Under the pieces are notes generated by a model that had not been told where the DNA came from, did no database searches, and was given only the letters and a program-made list of their open reading frames with translations. The position numbers and the translations under genes are program-made. A stretch of DNA of 64,000 bases from Streptomyces novaecaesareae (GTDB lineage Bacteria; Actinomycetota; Actinomycetes; Streptomycetales; Streptomycetaceae). Location of the stretch: positions 14,731 through 78,730 of the forward strand of contig NZ_JNWQ01000027.1 of the NCBI RefSeq assembly GCF_000716875.1, written 5' to 3'. Positions within the stretch are counted from its first letter, which is position 1. Each line of letters starts with the position of its first letter. Below, one piece after another: positions 33,787-47,078 of this stretch.

Positions 33787-35841
33787 ATGGCAGAGACGCG
33801 GGCGGGAACGGGTGTACGGAAGATCGGGCACGGGGCGCGGCTGGTCGGCATCAGTGTGATCGCCGGTGTGGTGGCGGCGGGCATCGCCCTGCCCGCCGTG
33901 GCGGCGGCCGGGCTGGGTGCCCGGTCGGCGGCCGACGACTTCCAGAGCCTGCCCGACGACTTCAGGACGCCGCCGCTGTCGCAGGCCTCGACCGTCCTCG
34001 ACGCCCAGGGCGGCACGATCGCCACCGTGTACGACCGGGACCGCACCGTCGTCCCGGGGGACCAGATGTCCCCGCTGGTGAAGACCGCGCTCGTGGACGT
34101 CGAGGACAACCGCTTCTACGAGCACGGCGCGATCGACCTCAAGGGCGTGCTGCGCGCCCTGGACAAGAACGCCTCCTCGGGCACCACCGCCCAGGGCGCG
34201 TCCACGCTGACCCAGCAGTACGTCAAGAACGTCTTCGTCGACGAGGCGGGGGACGACCCGCAGAAGGTCGCGGAGGCGCAGCGGCAGACGGTCGGCCGCA
34301 AGATCCAGGAACTGAAGTACGCGATCAAGGTCGAGGAGACCCTGAGCAAGGACCAGATCCTCACCAACTACCTGAACATCACCTTCTTCGGGGAGAAGGC
34401 CTACGGTATCGAGGCGGCCGCCCACCGCTACTTCGGCGTGCACGCCAAGGACCTCACCCTGCCGCAGGCCGCGATGCTGGCCGGCCTGGTGCAGTCGCCC
34501 AGCGCCTACGACCCGGCCGTCAACCCGACCGCGGCCAAGGACCGGCGCGACACCGTGCTGCGCAAGATGGCCGAGTACGGGCACATCACCAAGGAGCAGG
34601 CCCAGCAGGCCATCGCGACCCCGCTGGGGCTCAACATCCAGGCGCCGCAGCAGGGTTGCATCCTCGCCAAGCAGGGGGAGGGCTTCTTCTGCGACTACGT
34701 GCGCAACGTGGTGCTCGACGACCCGGCGTTCGGGAAGTCCGCGGCCGAGCGGCAGGCCCTGTGGAAGCGCGGCGGGCTGCGGATCCGCACCACGCTCGAC
34801 CCCAAGGCGCAGGCCGCCCTCAACACCTCCGTCACCGGCCACGTGAACGCCGGCGACCAGGCGGCGACCGCGATGAGCATCGTCGAGCCCGGCACCGGCA
34901 GGATCCTCGCGATGGGCCAGAGCCGCCCGTACGGCGTCGACGACAAGCAGCACCAGACCCAGATCAACTACAACGTCACCAAGGCCATGGGCGGCGGACT
35001 CGGCTTCCCGACCGGCTCGACCTTCAAGCCGATCGTCGCGGCGGCGGCCCTGGAGAGCGGCATCACGCCGAGCCAGAGCTACACCACCGACTACAGCATC
35101 CCGTGGCCGGCGATGAAGGACTGCTCCGGCGGGCGGTTCCCCTCGGCCGGGCAGGTGCACAACGACAGCACCACCCTCACCGGGCAGTTCGACATGAAGA
35201 CGGCCATGGCGCAGTCCGTCAACACCTACTTCGCCAAGCTGGAGGCGGACACCGGGCTCTGCAACGTCGCGCAGATGACCAACAAGCTCGGCATCACCGA
35301 GCAGGCCGGCGGCGAGAAGCTCCAGGTGGTGCCGTCGATGACGCTCGGCAGCAACGACCTGACGCCGCTCGCGATGGCGAGCATCTACGCGGCCTTCGCC
35401 GCCCACGGCACCTACTGCGCGCCGACCGCCATCGCCTCGGTGACCGGCCCCGACGGCAAGCAGCTCGCGGTGCCGCAGGCGAACTGCTCCGCCGTGATGT
35501 CCGCCGACACCGCCGACACCGTCACCGCGATGCTCAAGGGCGTCGTGGAGGACGGCACCGGGACGACGGCCGGCCTCACCGGCCGCGACAGCGCGGGCAA
35601 GACCGGCACCACCAACGAGAGCCGCCAGGTCTGGTTCGTCGGCTACACCCCCGAGATGGCCGGCGCGACCGTCGTCAGCGACACGGACAACCCGAAGCCC
35701 CTGGACGGCCAGCGGATCGGCGGCAGGATCGTCCCGCAGGCCTTCGGCGGCACCCTGGCCGGCCCGATCTGGCGCGACGCACTGGACGGCGCCCTCGCCG
35801 ACACGCCGCCCGGCACCTTCGCCCCGGTCCAGCTTCCTTAG
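33787..35841 (+). CDS. Class A penicillin-binding protein (transglycosylase/transpeptidase)
   Basis: 684-residue bifunctional cell-wall enzyme. One N-terminal membrane segment (about 20-42); GT51 glycosyltransferase domain with catalytic Glu106 in EDNRFYEH and TLTQQYVKN; transpeptidase domain with Ser411 in STFK, SVN (477-479) and KTG (605-607). All catalytic motifs are intact. It follows the CCR gene by 104 bases on the same strand, at the end of a carbapenem-like cluster. A resistant PBP is a known self-protection strategy among beta-lactam producers. It could also be an ordinary chromosomal PBP that marks the cluster border. Confidence 0.9.
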   Translation: MAETRAGTGVRKIGHGARLVGISVIAGVVAAGIALPAVAAAGLGARSAADDFQSLPDDFRTPPLSQASTVLDAQGGTIATVYDRDRTVVPGDQMSPLVKTALVDVEDNRFYEHGAIDLKGVLRALDKNASSGTTAQGASTLTQQYVKNVFVDEAGDDPQKVAEAQRQTVGRKIQELKYAIKVEETLSKDQILTNYLNITFFGEKAYGIEAAAHRYFGVHAKDLTLPQAAMLAGLVQSPSAYDPAVNPTAAKDRRDTVLRKMAEYGHITKEQAQQAIATPLGLNIQAPQQGCILAKQGEGFFCDYVRNVVLDDPAFGKSAAERQALWKRGGLRIRTTLDPKAQAALNTSVTGHVNAGDQAATAMSIVEPGTGRILAMGQSRPYGVDDKQHQTQINYNVTKAMGGGLGFPTGSTFKPIVAAAALESGITPSQSYTTDYSIPWPAMKDCSGGRFPSAGQVHNDSTTLTGQFDMKTAMAQSVNTYFAKLEADTGLCNVAQMTNKLGITEQAGGEKLQVVPSMTLGSNDLTPLAMASIYAAFAAHGTYCAPTAIASVTGPDGKQLAVPQANCSAVMSADTADTVTAMLKGVVEDGTGTTAGLTGRDSAGKTGTTNESRQVWFVGYTPEMAGATVVSDTDNPKPLDGQRIGGRIVPQAFGGTLAGPIWRDALDGALADTPPGTFAPVQLP

Positions 35842-35868
35842 TCGTTCGCCGGGTGGGGGAATACGGGG

Positions 35869-36255
35869 TCAGTGGTCGGGGAGGGCGGCGAGAGCGTCGA
35901 TCTCGACGAGCATTCCGGAGAGGAGTCCGACGATCACCGTGGTGCGGGCGGGAAAGGGGTGGCCGAGGAATGCGGCGTAGGCGGCGTCCATGGCGGGGAA
36001 ATCGTCCGCTCGTGCGAGATGGACGCGGACCATGATGACGTCGGCGAAGCTCGCGCCCTCGGACCGGAGAATGGCCTCGATGTTCCGGAGGGTCCGGGTG
36101 GTCTGTTCGGCGACTCCGCCGGGGACGAGTTTTCCGGTCGCCGGGTCGGTGCCGCCCTGGCCGGCGACCTGGAGGAGCGTGCCGCGGCGGGCGCCCTGGG
36201 AGTAGCTGCCGACCGGGGTGGGGGCGGAGGGGGTCTGGACGGCAATTCTGGACAT
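35869..36255 (-). CDS. RidA family protein
   Basis: 128-residue trimeric YjgF/YER057c/UK114-fold protein; typical segments are VGSYSQGARRGTLLQVAGQGGTDPATGKLV, LRNIEAILRSEGASFADVIMVRVHLA and FPARTTVIVGLLSGMLVEIDALA. Canonical RidA deaminates reactive enamine/imine intermediates through a conserved Arg (ArgxR-like VRVHLA here). It converges with the PBP gene, stop to stop within 28 bases. Role in the neighbouring pathways is unproven. The ATG at 36255 is chosen because the upstream extension is basic and unconserved. Confidence 0.88.
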   Translation of the reverse strand: MSRIAVQTPSAPTPVGSYSQGARRGTLLQVAGQGGTDPATGKLVPGGVAEQTTRTLRNIEAILRSEGASFADVIMVRVHLARADDFPAMDAAYAAFLGHPFPARTTVIVGLLSGMLVEIDALAALPDH

Positions 36256-36327
36256 ATTCCCGTTTGTAGCCGTGGGGCGGCGGTGGCGGCAAGGAAGCGG
36301 AGGCTTCCGGATCCGGACATGGCTTGA

Positions 36328-36340
36328 TGTAGACACTACA
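36328..36340. promoter_or_regulatory. Short inverted repeat upstream of the regulator gene
   Basis: TGTAG-ACA-CTACA within an otherwise AT-richer stretch between the divergent RidA and regulator genes. It is a possible operator; the partner protein is unknown. Confidence 0.3.
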
Positions 36341-36475
36341 AGTCGGGGTACGAATGGATGATTATCGGGTTATTGCGGGAATAGCATCCGGATCCGGACG
36401 GATCGGCCGACGGCCCGGGCGCCGGGCCCGGAATTCGACGATCAAGGTGCGGGTATTGCGGAGGTCTCGACTCCG

Positions 36476-37558
36476 ATGTTAGGCATAGAGAAGATCGCCG
36501 CACTCGGTGTTCCTTCGGGTTTATCAGGGATGTGTCACGGGGGTTTCCTGATGCTTGAACCGTTCGGCCTCGGGCCGGAAAGCGAAAACCTCTACCTGAC
36601 GATGCTCCGCAATCCCGCCACGGACATCGCGAGGATCGCGGGCAGCCTCGGGTGGGACCAGCGCCGGACGGCGGCCGAGATCGCCAAGCTCGCCGGCCTG
36701 GGCCTGCTGCGGCCCTCCTGCGACGCGCCGGACACGCTGTACGCGGTCAGCCCGGAGGTGGGGCTACAGGACCTGCTGAGCCGCCAGCGGGTCGAGCTGG
36801 CGCGCAGCCGCAGCCGGATCGAGGAGGGCAACGCGGCGCTCCAGGTGCTCCGCAGCGAGTTCGCCGACCGGCGGCTGACCACGATGGACGTGGAGGAGTT
36901 CACCGGCGCCGACACGGTGTGCGACCAGGTGCGGCGGCTCTCCCGCGAGGCCCGGCACGAGATCCTGGCCTTCGTGCCGGGCGGGCCGCAGCCCCCGGAG
37001 GCCCTGGCGGCCAGCCGGGCGGCCCACCAGGACCTGTGCTCCCGCGGCGTCGAAGCCCGGTCGATCTACCTGAACACCGCCCGCAACGACCCGGCCACCC
37101 GCGCGCACCTGCGGTGGCTCCAGGAGCGCGGGGTCGAAGTCCGGACGATCGCGCTGCTGCCGCCGTGGATGATCCTCTTCGACCAGGAGCACGCGCTGCT
37201 CTCGGTGGACCCGGACGACGCGCAGGGCAAGGCCGCGATCCTGCTGTCCGGCCCGGGGACGGCCGCGATCGTGGCGCTGGCCTCGCTGTTCGACCAGTCC
37301 TGGCAGCAGGCGGCGCCGTTCGGGGCACCGGCCCGGGAGCGGGACGCCGGCGACACCCGGGTCGAACTGGCCGGGGACACCAAGGCCGTGCTGCAACTGC
37401 TGCAGGAGGGCTACACGGACGAACAGGCCGGCCGCAAACTGGGCATCTCCAGCCGGACGGTCGGCCGGATAGCGGGCAAGCTGATGACCCAACTCGGCGC
37501 CCGGAGCCGGTTCCAGGCGGGAGCACTGGCCTCGCGCGAGGGCTGGCTCGACCAGTGA
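36476..37558 (+). CDS. TrmB-like/LuxR-type transcriptional regulator
   Basis: 360 residues. The N-terminal region (ESENLYLTMLRNPATDIARIAGSLGWDQRRTAAEIAKLAGLGLL) is a TrmB-like winged helix. A middle domain (HEILAFVPGG, SIYLNTARNDPATRAHLRWLQERGVEVRTIALLPPWMILFD) resembles the PLD-like sensor of such proteins. The C-terminal LuxR-type HTH reads LQEGYTDEQAGRKLGISSRTVGRIAGKLMTQLGARSRFQAG. This architecture is common among pathway regulators in Streptomyces clusters. GGAGG at 36460-36464 supports the ATG at 36476; ATGs at 36530 and 36551 are alternatives. Its target may be either flanking cluster. Confidence 0.82.
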   Translation: MLGIEKIAALGVPSGLSGMCHGGFLMLEPFGLGPESENLYLTMLRNPATDIARIAGSLGWDQRRTAAEIAKLAGLGLLRPSCDAPDTLYAVSPEVGLQDLLSRQRVELARSRSRIEEGNAALQVLRSEFADRRLTTMDVEEFTGADTVCDQVRRLSREARHEILAFVPGGPQPPEALAASRAAHQDLCSRGVEARSIYLNTARNDPATRAHLRWLQERGVEVRTIALLPPWMILFDQEHALLSVDPDDAQGKAAILLSGPGTAAIVALASLFDQSWQQAAPFGAPARERDAGDTRVELAGDTKAVLQLLQEGYTDEQAGRKLGISSRTVGRIAGKLMTQLGARSRFQAGALASREGWLDQ

Positions 37559-37616
37559 CGGACAGGCCGGTGAGGGGCAGGCCAGGGGCGGGCATGGGCC
37601 CGGGCGCGGCGCGTTG

Positions 37617-40600
37617 ATGACCCCCGGCGCCCGTGCCATGCTCGACGGCATGCTGCGACGCCGGGCCGGGGCCGAACTCGTCGGACGGGACGGCGAACTC
37701 CGCGCCCTGCTCACCGCGATGGCCCGCGCCCGGGCCGGAGAGCCCGGGGCGGTCGTGGTCTCCGGCGAGGCGGGCATCGGCAAGACCAGGCTCATCACGG
37801 AGTTCGCGGCCGCCACCGAACGCGAGGGCACGCTCGTCCTGACCGGACGCTGCGTCGACACCCGCTCCGCGCTGCCGTACCTGCCGTTCGCCGAACTGGT
37901 GCAGCAGGCCACGGCGGCCGGCCGGCTGCCCGAACGGGACGGCGCCCTCGGGCTGTTGGCCGCCGGGCCGACGCCCGAGGACGACCGCTCGCCGACCGGC
38001 CCCGGCCGGGTCCGGATGTTCTCGGCGGTGTCGGCGGCCGTCCGGGAGCTGGCGCGGGAGACCCCGGTGGTGCTGGTGGTCGAGGACCTGCACTGGGCCG
38101 ACCGGTCCAGCCTCGACCTGCTGGCCTTCCTGCTGTCCCGGCCGGGCACCGGGCCCGCGCTGATCGTCGTGAGCCACCGCAGCGACGACCTGGGCCGGCA
38201 CCACCCGCTGCGCCGGGTGCTGGCCGAGCTGTACCGGCTCCCGCGCGTGCACCGGCTCGAACTCGCCCCGCTGGCAGGGGAGAAGGCCCTCGATCTGGTC
38301 CGCGCCCTGGCTGCTCCGGCGGACCGGACGACGGCCTCCCCGGGCGACGGACGGCCCCCGCCGACCGCCGCCGAGCTCGAAGGCATGGCCCGGCGCAGCG
38401 ACGGAAACCCCTTCTTCGCCGAGGAGTTGGTCGCCGCCGGGACGAGCGCCCTGACCGGCGGCCTGTCCGGCGGTCTGTCCGGCGGTCTGTCCGAGGTGCT
38501 GATCGCCCGGGTCGAGCCCCTCGCGGACCCGACCCGGCTCCTGCTCCGGGCCGCCGCCGTGATCGGCCACCCGGCGCCCGCCGACACCCTCGGGGCGCTC
38601 GCCGACCTGGACGGCGTGGACCTCGACGACGCACTCCAACAGGCCCTGGACCACGGCGTGCTGATCCCGGAGCCGCCCCCCGCGCCCGCACCGGCGGCCG
38701 CCGCCCTCGCGCACTTCGGCTTCCGCCACGCGCTCCTGCGCGAATCGGTGTACGACCGCCTCCTCCCCGGCCCGCGCGCCCGCCTGCACGCCCGCTGCGC
38801 CGCCCTCCTGGAGCACGCCGGGGGCAGCGCAGCGGAAGTGGCCTTCCATGCGCTGGCCGCGCACGACGTCCCGCTGGCGCTGAACGCCAGCGTGCGCGCC
38901 GCCCGGGAGGCCGCGCACCGGGGAGCGTTCCGCGAGGTGCTCGCACACAGCGAACGCGCCCTCGACCTGTGGCCGGTCGTACCCGACGCGGCCGCCGTCG
39001 CGGGCGCGAGCGCCGTCGGCATGACCAGGCTCGCCGCGATGGGGGCGGGCGACAGCGGCGAGCCCGAACGGGCCCTGGCACTCCAGGAGAAGGCCGTCGA
39101 ACTCGCCGAGGCGGACGGCGATCCAGCCGTCGCGGCGGCGACCCGACTGCGGTACGGGCTGCGCCTGCTGGAGTTCCCCGGATGGGCCGAACGCGCCGCC
39201 CGCCAGGCCGAGATCGCGCTGCGCCTGCTCGCCGCCGCACCGCCGTCCGCCGACCGGGCCTGGAGCCACGCGCTGCTCGCCCGCGCACTGAACCGGCTGG
39301 GCCGGCCCGACGAGGCGGCCGACCAGGCCGCGAGCGCCGTCCGGGACGCCCGGGCGGCGGACTCGCAGGAGGCGTTCGCGCCCGGCACGGACCCGTACGG
39401 GCCGGAGTGCGACGCCCTGGGTGCGGAGGCCGACGCGCGCATCACGCTGGCCTTCGCCGGGCTGCGCCGGCCCGGCGCCGCCGCCGTACTGGCCGAAATG
39501 CGCCAACACGGCGGTGTGTCCGGGCACTTCGGGGTCGAGCTGCGGGCGCACTACGGCCTGGGGCTGACCAGGCTGCTGGCCGGCGACCCGGCCGGGGCGG
39601 TGGCCGAGTTCACGGCCGGCGAGGAGCGGGCCGACCGGACCGGGACGACCTGGAGCGAGTACGGCCTGCGGCTGCGGACGGCCCGCGCGCTCGCGCTGTT
39701 CCGGGCCGGGGACTGGGCCGGGGCCGACCGCGCGCTGCGACCCGAGCGCATTCCCGGATCAGAGTTGATCATCCGTCAACTCGCCGCTGCTTCCACGGTA
39801 CTGGCGGCGGCGAGGGGCGAGGAGGTGGCCGAGCTCGGCGCCGATGCGCTGCCCCCGCACCTCGCCCTGCTCACCGCCCAGGCCCAGGCCGAGGCGGCGC
39901 TGTGGCAGGACCGGCCGGAGGTGGCCGCCGACCTGGTCCGCCGGGCCCTCGACCGCGACCGCGGCGAGGACTCGGCGGCCCGGCGGGCCGAGGAACTGCC
40001 GCTGTGCGCGCTGGGGGCGACCGCCCACGGCAGGCTCGGCGACGCCTCCGGAGTGGCCGCGTTGGCGCAGCGCGCCCGCTCCCGCGCCGGGGATGCGTCG
40101 GCCCGGGCCTGGCTGGCCTGGATCGACGCCGAACACCGGACGGCGCTCGGCGAGGCCACGGCCGGGCAGTGGGCCGAGGTCGCGGCCGCGTTCGCCCCCG
40201 CCGCGCTGCCCTCCTCGGACGGGACCGGGGGCGACCGCTACCGCCGGGCGCAGGCGCTCTGGCGGCGGGCGGAGGTGCTGGTCCGCACCCGCTCGGCGGG
40301 CGCCGGCCGCCGTGCCGGGCACGCGCTGCGGGCGCAGTCCGCCGCCGACCTGGAGCAGGCCGCCCGGATCGCCCGCCGCCTCGGCGCGGCGCCGCTGCTG
40401 GCGGCCGTCGAGGACCTCGCCGGACGGATCGGGGTCCGGCCGGCGGGCACCGGCCCGGCCACCGGGCCGGCCGCGCCGCGAGCAGCGGACGGCCCGCTCA
40501 CCGGCCGGGAACGGTCGGTGCTCGCCCTGGTGGCCCAGGGCCTGACCAACCGGGAGGTCGGCGAGCGGCTGTTCATCAGCGAGAAGACCGTCAGCGTCCA

Positions 40601-40700
40601 CCTGACCCGGGTGATGGCCAAGCTCGACGCCGGCAGCCGGACCGAGGCGGTCGACGCCGCCCACCGCCGCCGCCTGCTCGGCCTGCCACCGCACGACTGA
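37617..40700 (+). CDS. Large LuxR-family (LAL-type) ATP-binding regulator
   Basis: About 1027 residues. AAA_16-type ATPase at the N-terminus with Walker A VSGEAGIGKTRLI (near 44-56) and Walker B VVLVVEDLHWADRSS, a long helical TPR-like middle and a C-terminal LuxR HTH (LTGRERSVLALVAQGLTNREVGERLFISEKTVSVHLTRVMAKL). LAL regulators activate many antibiotic clusters. A triplicated GGLS motif (nt 38457-38492) interrupts the ATPase domain. The start is uncertain (TTG 37614, ATG 37617 or a later ATG). It lies between the two biosynthetic clusters and could control either. Confidence 0.88.
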   Translation: MTPGARAMLDGMLRRRAGAELVGRDGELRALLTAMARARAGEPGAVVVSGEAGIGKTRLITEFAAATEREGTLVLTGRCVDTRSALPYLPFAELVQQATAAGRLPERDGALGLLAAGPTPEDDRSPTGPGRVRMFSAVSAAVRELARETPVVLVVEDLHWADRSSLDLLAFLLSRPGTGPALIVVSHRSDDLGRHHPLRRVLAELYRLPRVHRLELAPLAGEKALDLVRALAAPADRTTASPGDGRPPPTAAELEGMARRSDGNPFFAEELVAAGTSALTGGLSGGLSGGLSEVLIARVEPLADPTRLLLRAAAVIGHPAPADTLGALADLDGVDLDDALQQALDHGVLIPEPPPAPAPAAAALAHFGFRHALLRESVYDRLLPGPRARLHARCAALLEHAGGSAAEVAFHALAAHDVPLALNASVRAAREAAHRGAFREVLAHSERALDLWPVVPDAAAVAGASAVGMTRLAAMGAGDSGEPERALALQEKAVELAEADGDPAVAAATRLRYGLRLLEFPGWAERAARQAEIALRLLAAAPPSADRAWSHALLARALNRLGRPDEAADQAASAVRDARAADSQEAFAPGTDPYGPECDALGAEADARITLAFAGLRRPGAAAVLAEMRQHGGVSGHFGVELRAHYGLGLTRLLAGDPAGAVAEFTAGEERADRTGTTWSEYGLRLRTARALALFRAGDWAGADRALRPERIPGSELIIRQLAAASTVLAAARGEEVAELGADALPPHLALLTAQAQAEAALWQDRPEVAADLVRRALDRDRGEDSAARRAEELPLCALGATAHGRLGDASGVAALAQRARSRAGDASARAWLAWIDAEHRTALGEATAGQWAEVAAAFAPAALPSSDGTGGDRYRRAQALWRRAEVLVRTRSAGAGRRAGHALRAQSAADLEQAARIARRLGAAPLLAAVEDLAGRIGVRPAGTGPATGPAAPRAADGPLTGRERSVLALVAQGLTNREVGERLFISEKTVSVHLTRVMAKLDAGSRTEAVDAAHRRRLLGLPPHD

Positions 40701-40847
40701 GCGCACGTGCGAGGGCCCGCCTTACCCGCCCCTTACCTCGCCCCACCGGCGCCCGCCCGACACGACGTGATCTCCCGATGTGCCGCCCCGCCGCGCGGCC
40801 GAAGACTGGTCCGCGCCCACGCCCGCTCTCGACAGAGGGAAAGTCAC

Positions 40848-42155
40848 ATGAAGGAACTGCTCGCCGACGTCACACCGCTGCGGCGGTCCCCAGCGTTCCG
40901 GAGACTGTTCGTCGGCCAGTGCCTGACCATGGTGGGCAGCCAGGTGACCCAGGTCGCGGTGCCCTGGCAGGTGTACTCGGCCTCGCACTCCTCCGTCGCG
41001 CTCGGACTTGTCGGCCTCGCCGCCCTGCTGCCGATCGTCGTCTTCGGCATCTACGGCGGGGCGATCGCCGACTCGATGGACCGGCGCCGGCTGATCCTGA
41101 TCACCTCCACCGGCTCGGCGGCGGTGAGCGTGGCCCTGACCGTCCAGGCGTTCGCGCACGCCGACAGCCTCTGGGTCCTGTACGCCTGCGTCACCGTGCA
41201 GGCGGCGTTCTTCGCGATCGACCTCCCCACCCGGCGGGCACTGCTGCCCCGGCTGGTCGCACCCGAGGACCTGCCCGCCGCCAACGCCCTGCTGCTGCTG
41301 GTCTTCACCGTCGGCATCGTCGGCGGCCCGCTGGCGGCCAGCGCGGCCGTCTCGCTCGGCGGGTACGGCGCCGCGTACGCGGTGGACGTGGTGTGCTTCC
41401 TGCTCGCCATCACCTTCATCTTCGGGCTGCCGTCGGTGCTGCCCGAGGGCGGCGGTCGGCGCGCCGACCTGTCCTCGGTGGTCGAGGGCATCCGGTACCT
41501 CAAGTCCCGCCCGGTGCTGTGGATGTGCTACGTCCTGGACCTCAACTCGACGGTCTTCGCGATGCCCACGGCGCTGTTCCCGATCCTCGCGGTGGAGCGC
41601 TTCCACGGCGGCCCCGAACTGGCCGGGTACCTCTCGGCGGCGCTGGCCGCCGGGGCCTTCCTGGGCTCGATGTTCGGCGGCTGGATGCCGAAGGTCCGCC
41701 GGCTCGGCCGGGCCGCGCTGCTGGCCGTGTTCGCGTGGGGCGTCTCGCTCGGGGCGCTCGGGCTGGCCGGCTCGCTGTGGCTCGCCATGCTGCTGCTGGC
41801 GATCGCCGGCTACGCCGACACCGTGAGCGCGGTCGAGCGGTCCTCGATCCTGCAGCACGAGACGCCCGACGAACTGCGCGGCCGGACCTCCGGGGTGCTC
41901 ACCGTGGTCGGCGCCGGCGGGCCCCGGCTCGGCGACGTCCGGGCGGGCCTGGTGTCGGCGGCCGTCGGGCCCGCGGTCGCGGCGGTGTCCGGCGGGGTGG
42001 CCTGCGTGATCGGGGCGCTGGCGCTGGCCAAGGCGGCGCCGGAGTTCACCCGCTACCGGATGGCCGATCCGAAGCCCGCCGAGCAGGGCACGGCCGTCGA
42101 GCAGGGCGCCGTCGTACAGGACTCCGCCCAGGAACCGGCGCTCGCCGACGACTGA
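40848..42155 (+). CDS. MFS transporter, EntS-like
   Basis: 435 residues, about 12 hydrophobic helices, with the N-terminus FRRLFVGQCLTMVGSQVTQVAVPWQVY and motif GGAIADSMDRRRLILIT typical of the enterobactin-exporter-like MFS branch. ATG at 40848 after GAGGGAAAG; the in-frame upstream extension is not conserved. Probably exports a secondary metabolite, perhaps of the adjacent dihydroxyphenylglycine cluster. The last 35 residues form a charged repetitive tail (QGTAVEQGAVVQ). Confidence 0.88.
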   Translation: MKELLADVTPLRRSPAFRRLFVGQCLTMVGSQVTQVAVPWQVYSASHSSVALGLVGLAALLPIVVFGIYGGAIADSMDRRRLILITSTGSAAVSVALTVQAFAHADSLWVLYACVTVQAAFFAIDLPTRRALLPRLVAPEDLPAANALLLLVFTVGIVGGPLAASAAVSLGGYGAAYAVDVVCFLLAITFIFGLPSVLPEGGGRRADLSSVVEGIRYLKSRPVLWMCYVLDLNSTVFAMPTALFPILAVERFHGGPELAGYLSAALAAGAFLGSMFGGWMPKVRRLGRAALLAVFAWGVSLGALGLAGSLWLAMLLLAIAGYADTVSAVERSSILQHETPDELRGRTSGVLTVVGAGGPRLGDVRAGLVSAAVGPAVAAVSGGVACVIGALALAKAAPEFTRYRMADPKPAEQGTAVEQGAVVQDSAQEPALADD

Positions 42156-42164
42156 CCGGCTCTG

Positions 42165-42704
42165 CTACTCGGAGAGGTCGTAGTCGGGCTCCTCGACCAG
42201 GCCGGTGACGAAGGCCTCGAAGTTCTCCGCGATCAGGGTGATCGCGAAGCCGCCCTCCTGGTCGACGTGCACCACGGTCGGCTCGCCGTGCGGGCCGCAG
42301 GCGCGGTAGTCGAGGGCGAGCATCTCGTGGCCGGCCGCGGGGGTGTCGGCGAAGTAGACGCCGATGTCGGGGTACTCCCACAGGTCGATCCAGAACCGGC
42401 TGCCGAACTCGCCGCCGAGCGACTGCGAACGGGTCCGCCCGATGGCCCGCAGGCCGGTGATCTCGATGTGGTCCTCGGCCCAGGAGGTCGCCTCGGGCAC
42501 GGGGAAGTGGGTCCGGGCCGGGGTGCCGCCGTTGTGGGCGGTCATCAGCGCGACGTAGGAGGCGGGCAGCCGGTAGCCGCCGAGCTCCTCCTCCAGCGAG
42601 GCGATCGACTCCGGGGTGGGCGGGGCCTGCTCGACGTACTCCTCCAGCGCGTACGGCGAGTCGTTCCAGAACCCGGCGACGTCGAAGCCCTCGAAGTGTC
42701 CCAC
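42165..42704 (-). CDS. SMI1/KNR4 family protein
   Basis: 179 residues with a GTG start (VGHFEGFDVAGFWNDSPYALEEYV). The SMI1/KNR4 (SUKH) pattern is seen: IASLEEELGGYRLPASYVALMTAHNGG, GLRAIGRTRSQSLGGEFGSRFWIDLWEYPDIGVYFADTPAAGHEMLALDYRACG and PTVVHVDQE. SUKH proteins are often immunity proteins against toxins, but many are free-standing, and no toxin gene is adjacent. It converges with the EntS-like gene, 9 bases between stops, and precedes no obvious operon partner. Confidence 0.85.
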   Translation of the reverse strand: MGHFEGFDVAGFWNDSPYALEEYVEQAPPTPESIASLEEELGGYRLPASYVALMTAHNGGTPARTHFPVPEATSWAEDHIEITGLRAIGRTRSQSLGGEFGSRFWIDLWEYPDIGVYFADTPAAGHEMLALDYRACGPHGEPTVVHVDQEGGFAITLIAENFEAFVTGLVEEPDYDLSE

Positions 42705-42745
42705 TGCGCCCTCCCGCACCTGGTCGTCAGGCGATTGTACGGGCG

Positions 42746-46984
<4,239 letters not shown>

Positions 46985-47078
46985 CCCCACCGGCGGCGGG
47001 TGCCGCGCGGTGTACGGGGGCTGCGGGTACGGGCTGTACGGGCGATGCGGGCGATGCGGGCGGCGCGGGGTGTCGGGG

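Noticed and set aside
42165..42704. SUKH immunity protein of a toxin system
   Set aside because: No polymorphic toxin or secretion gene lies beside it, so only the family name is kept.
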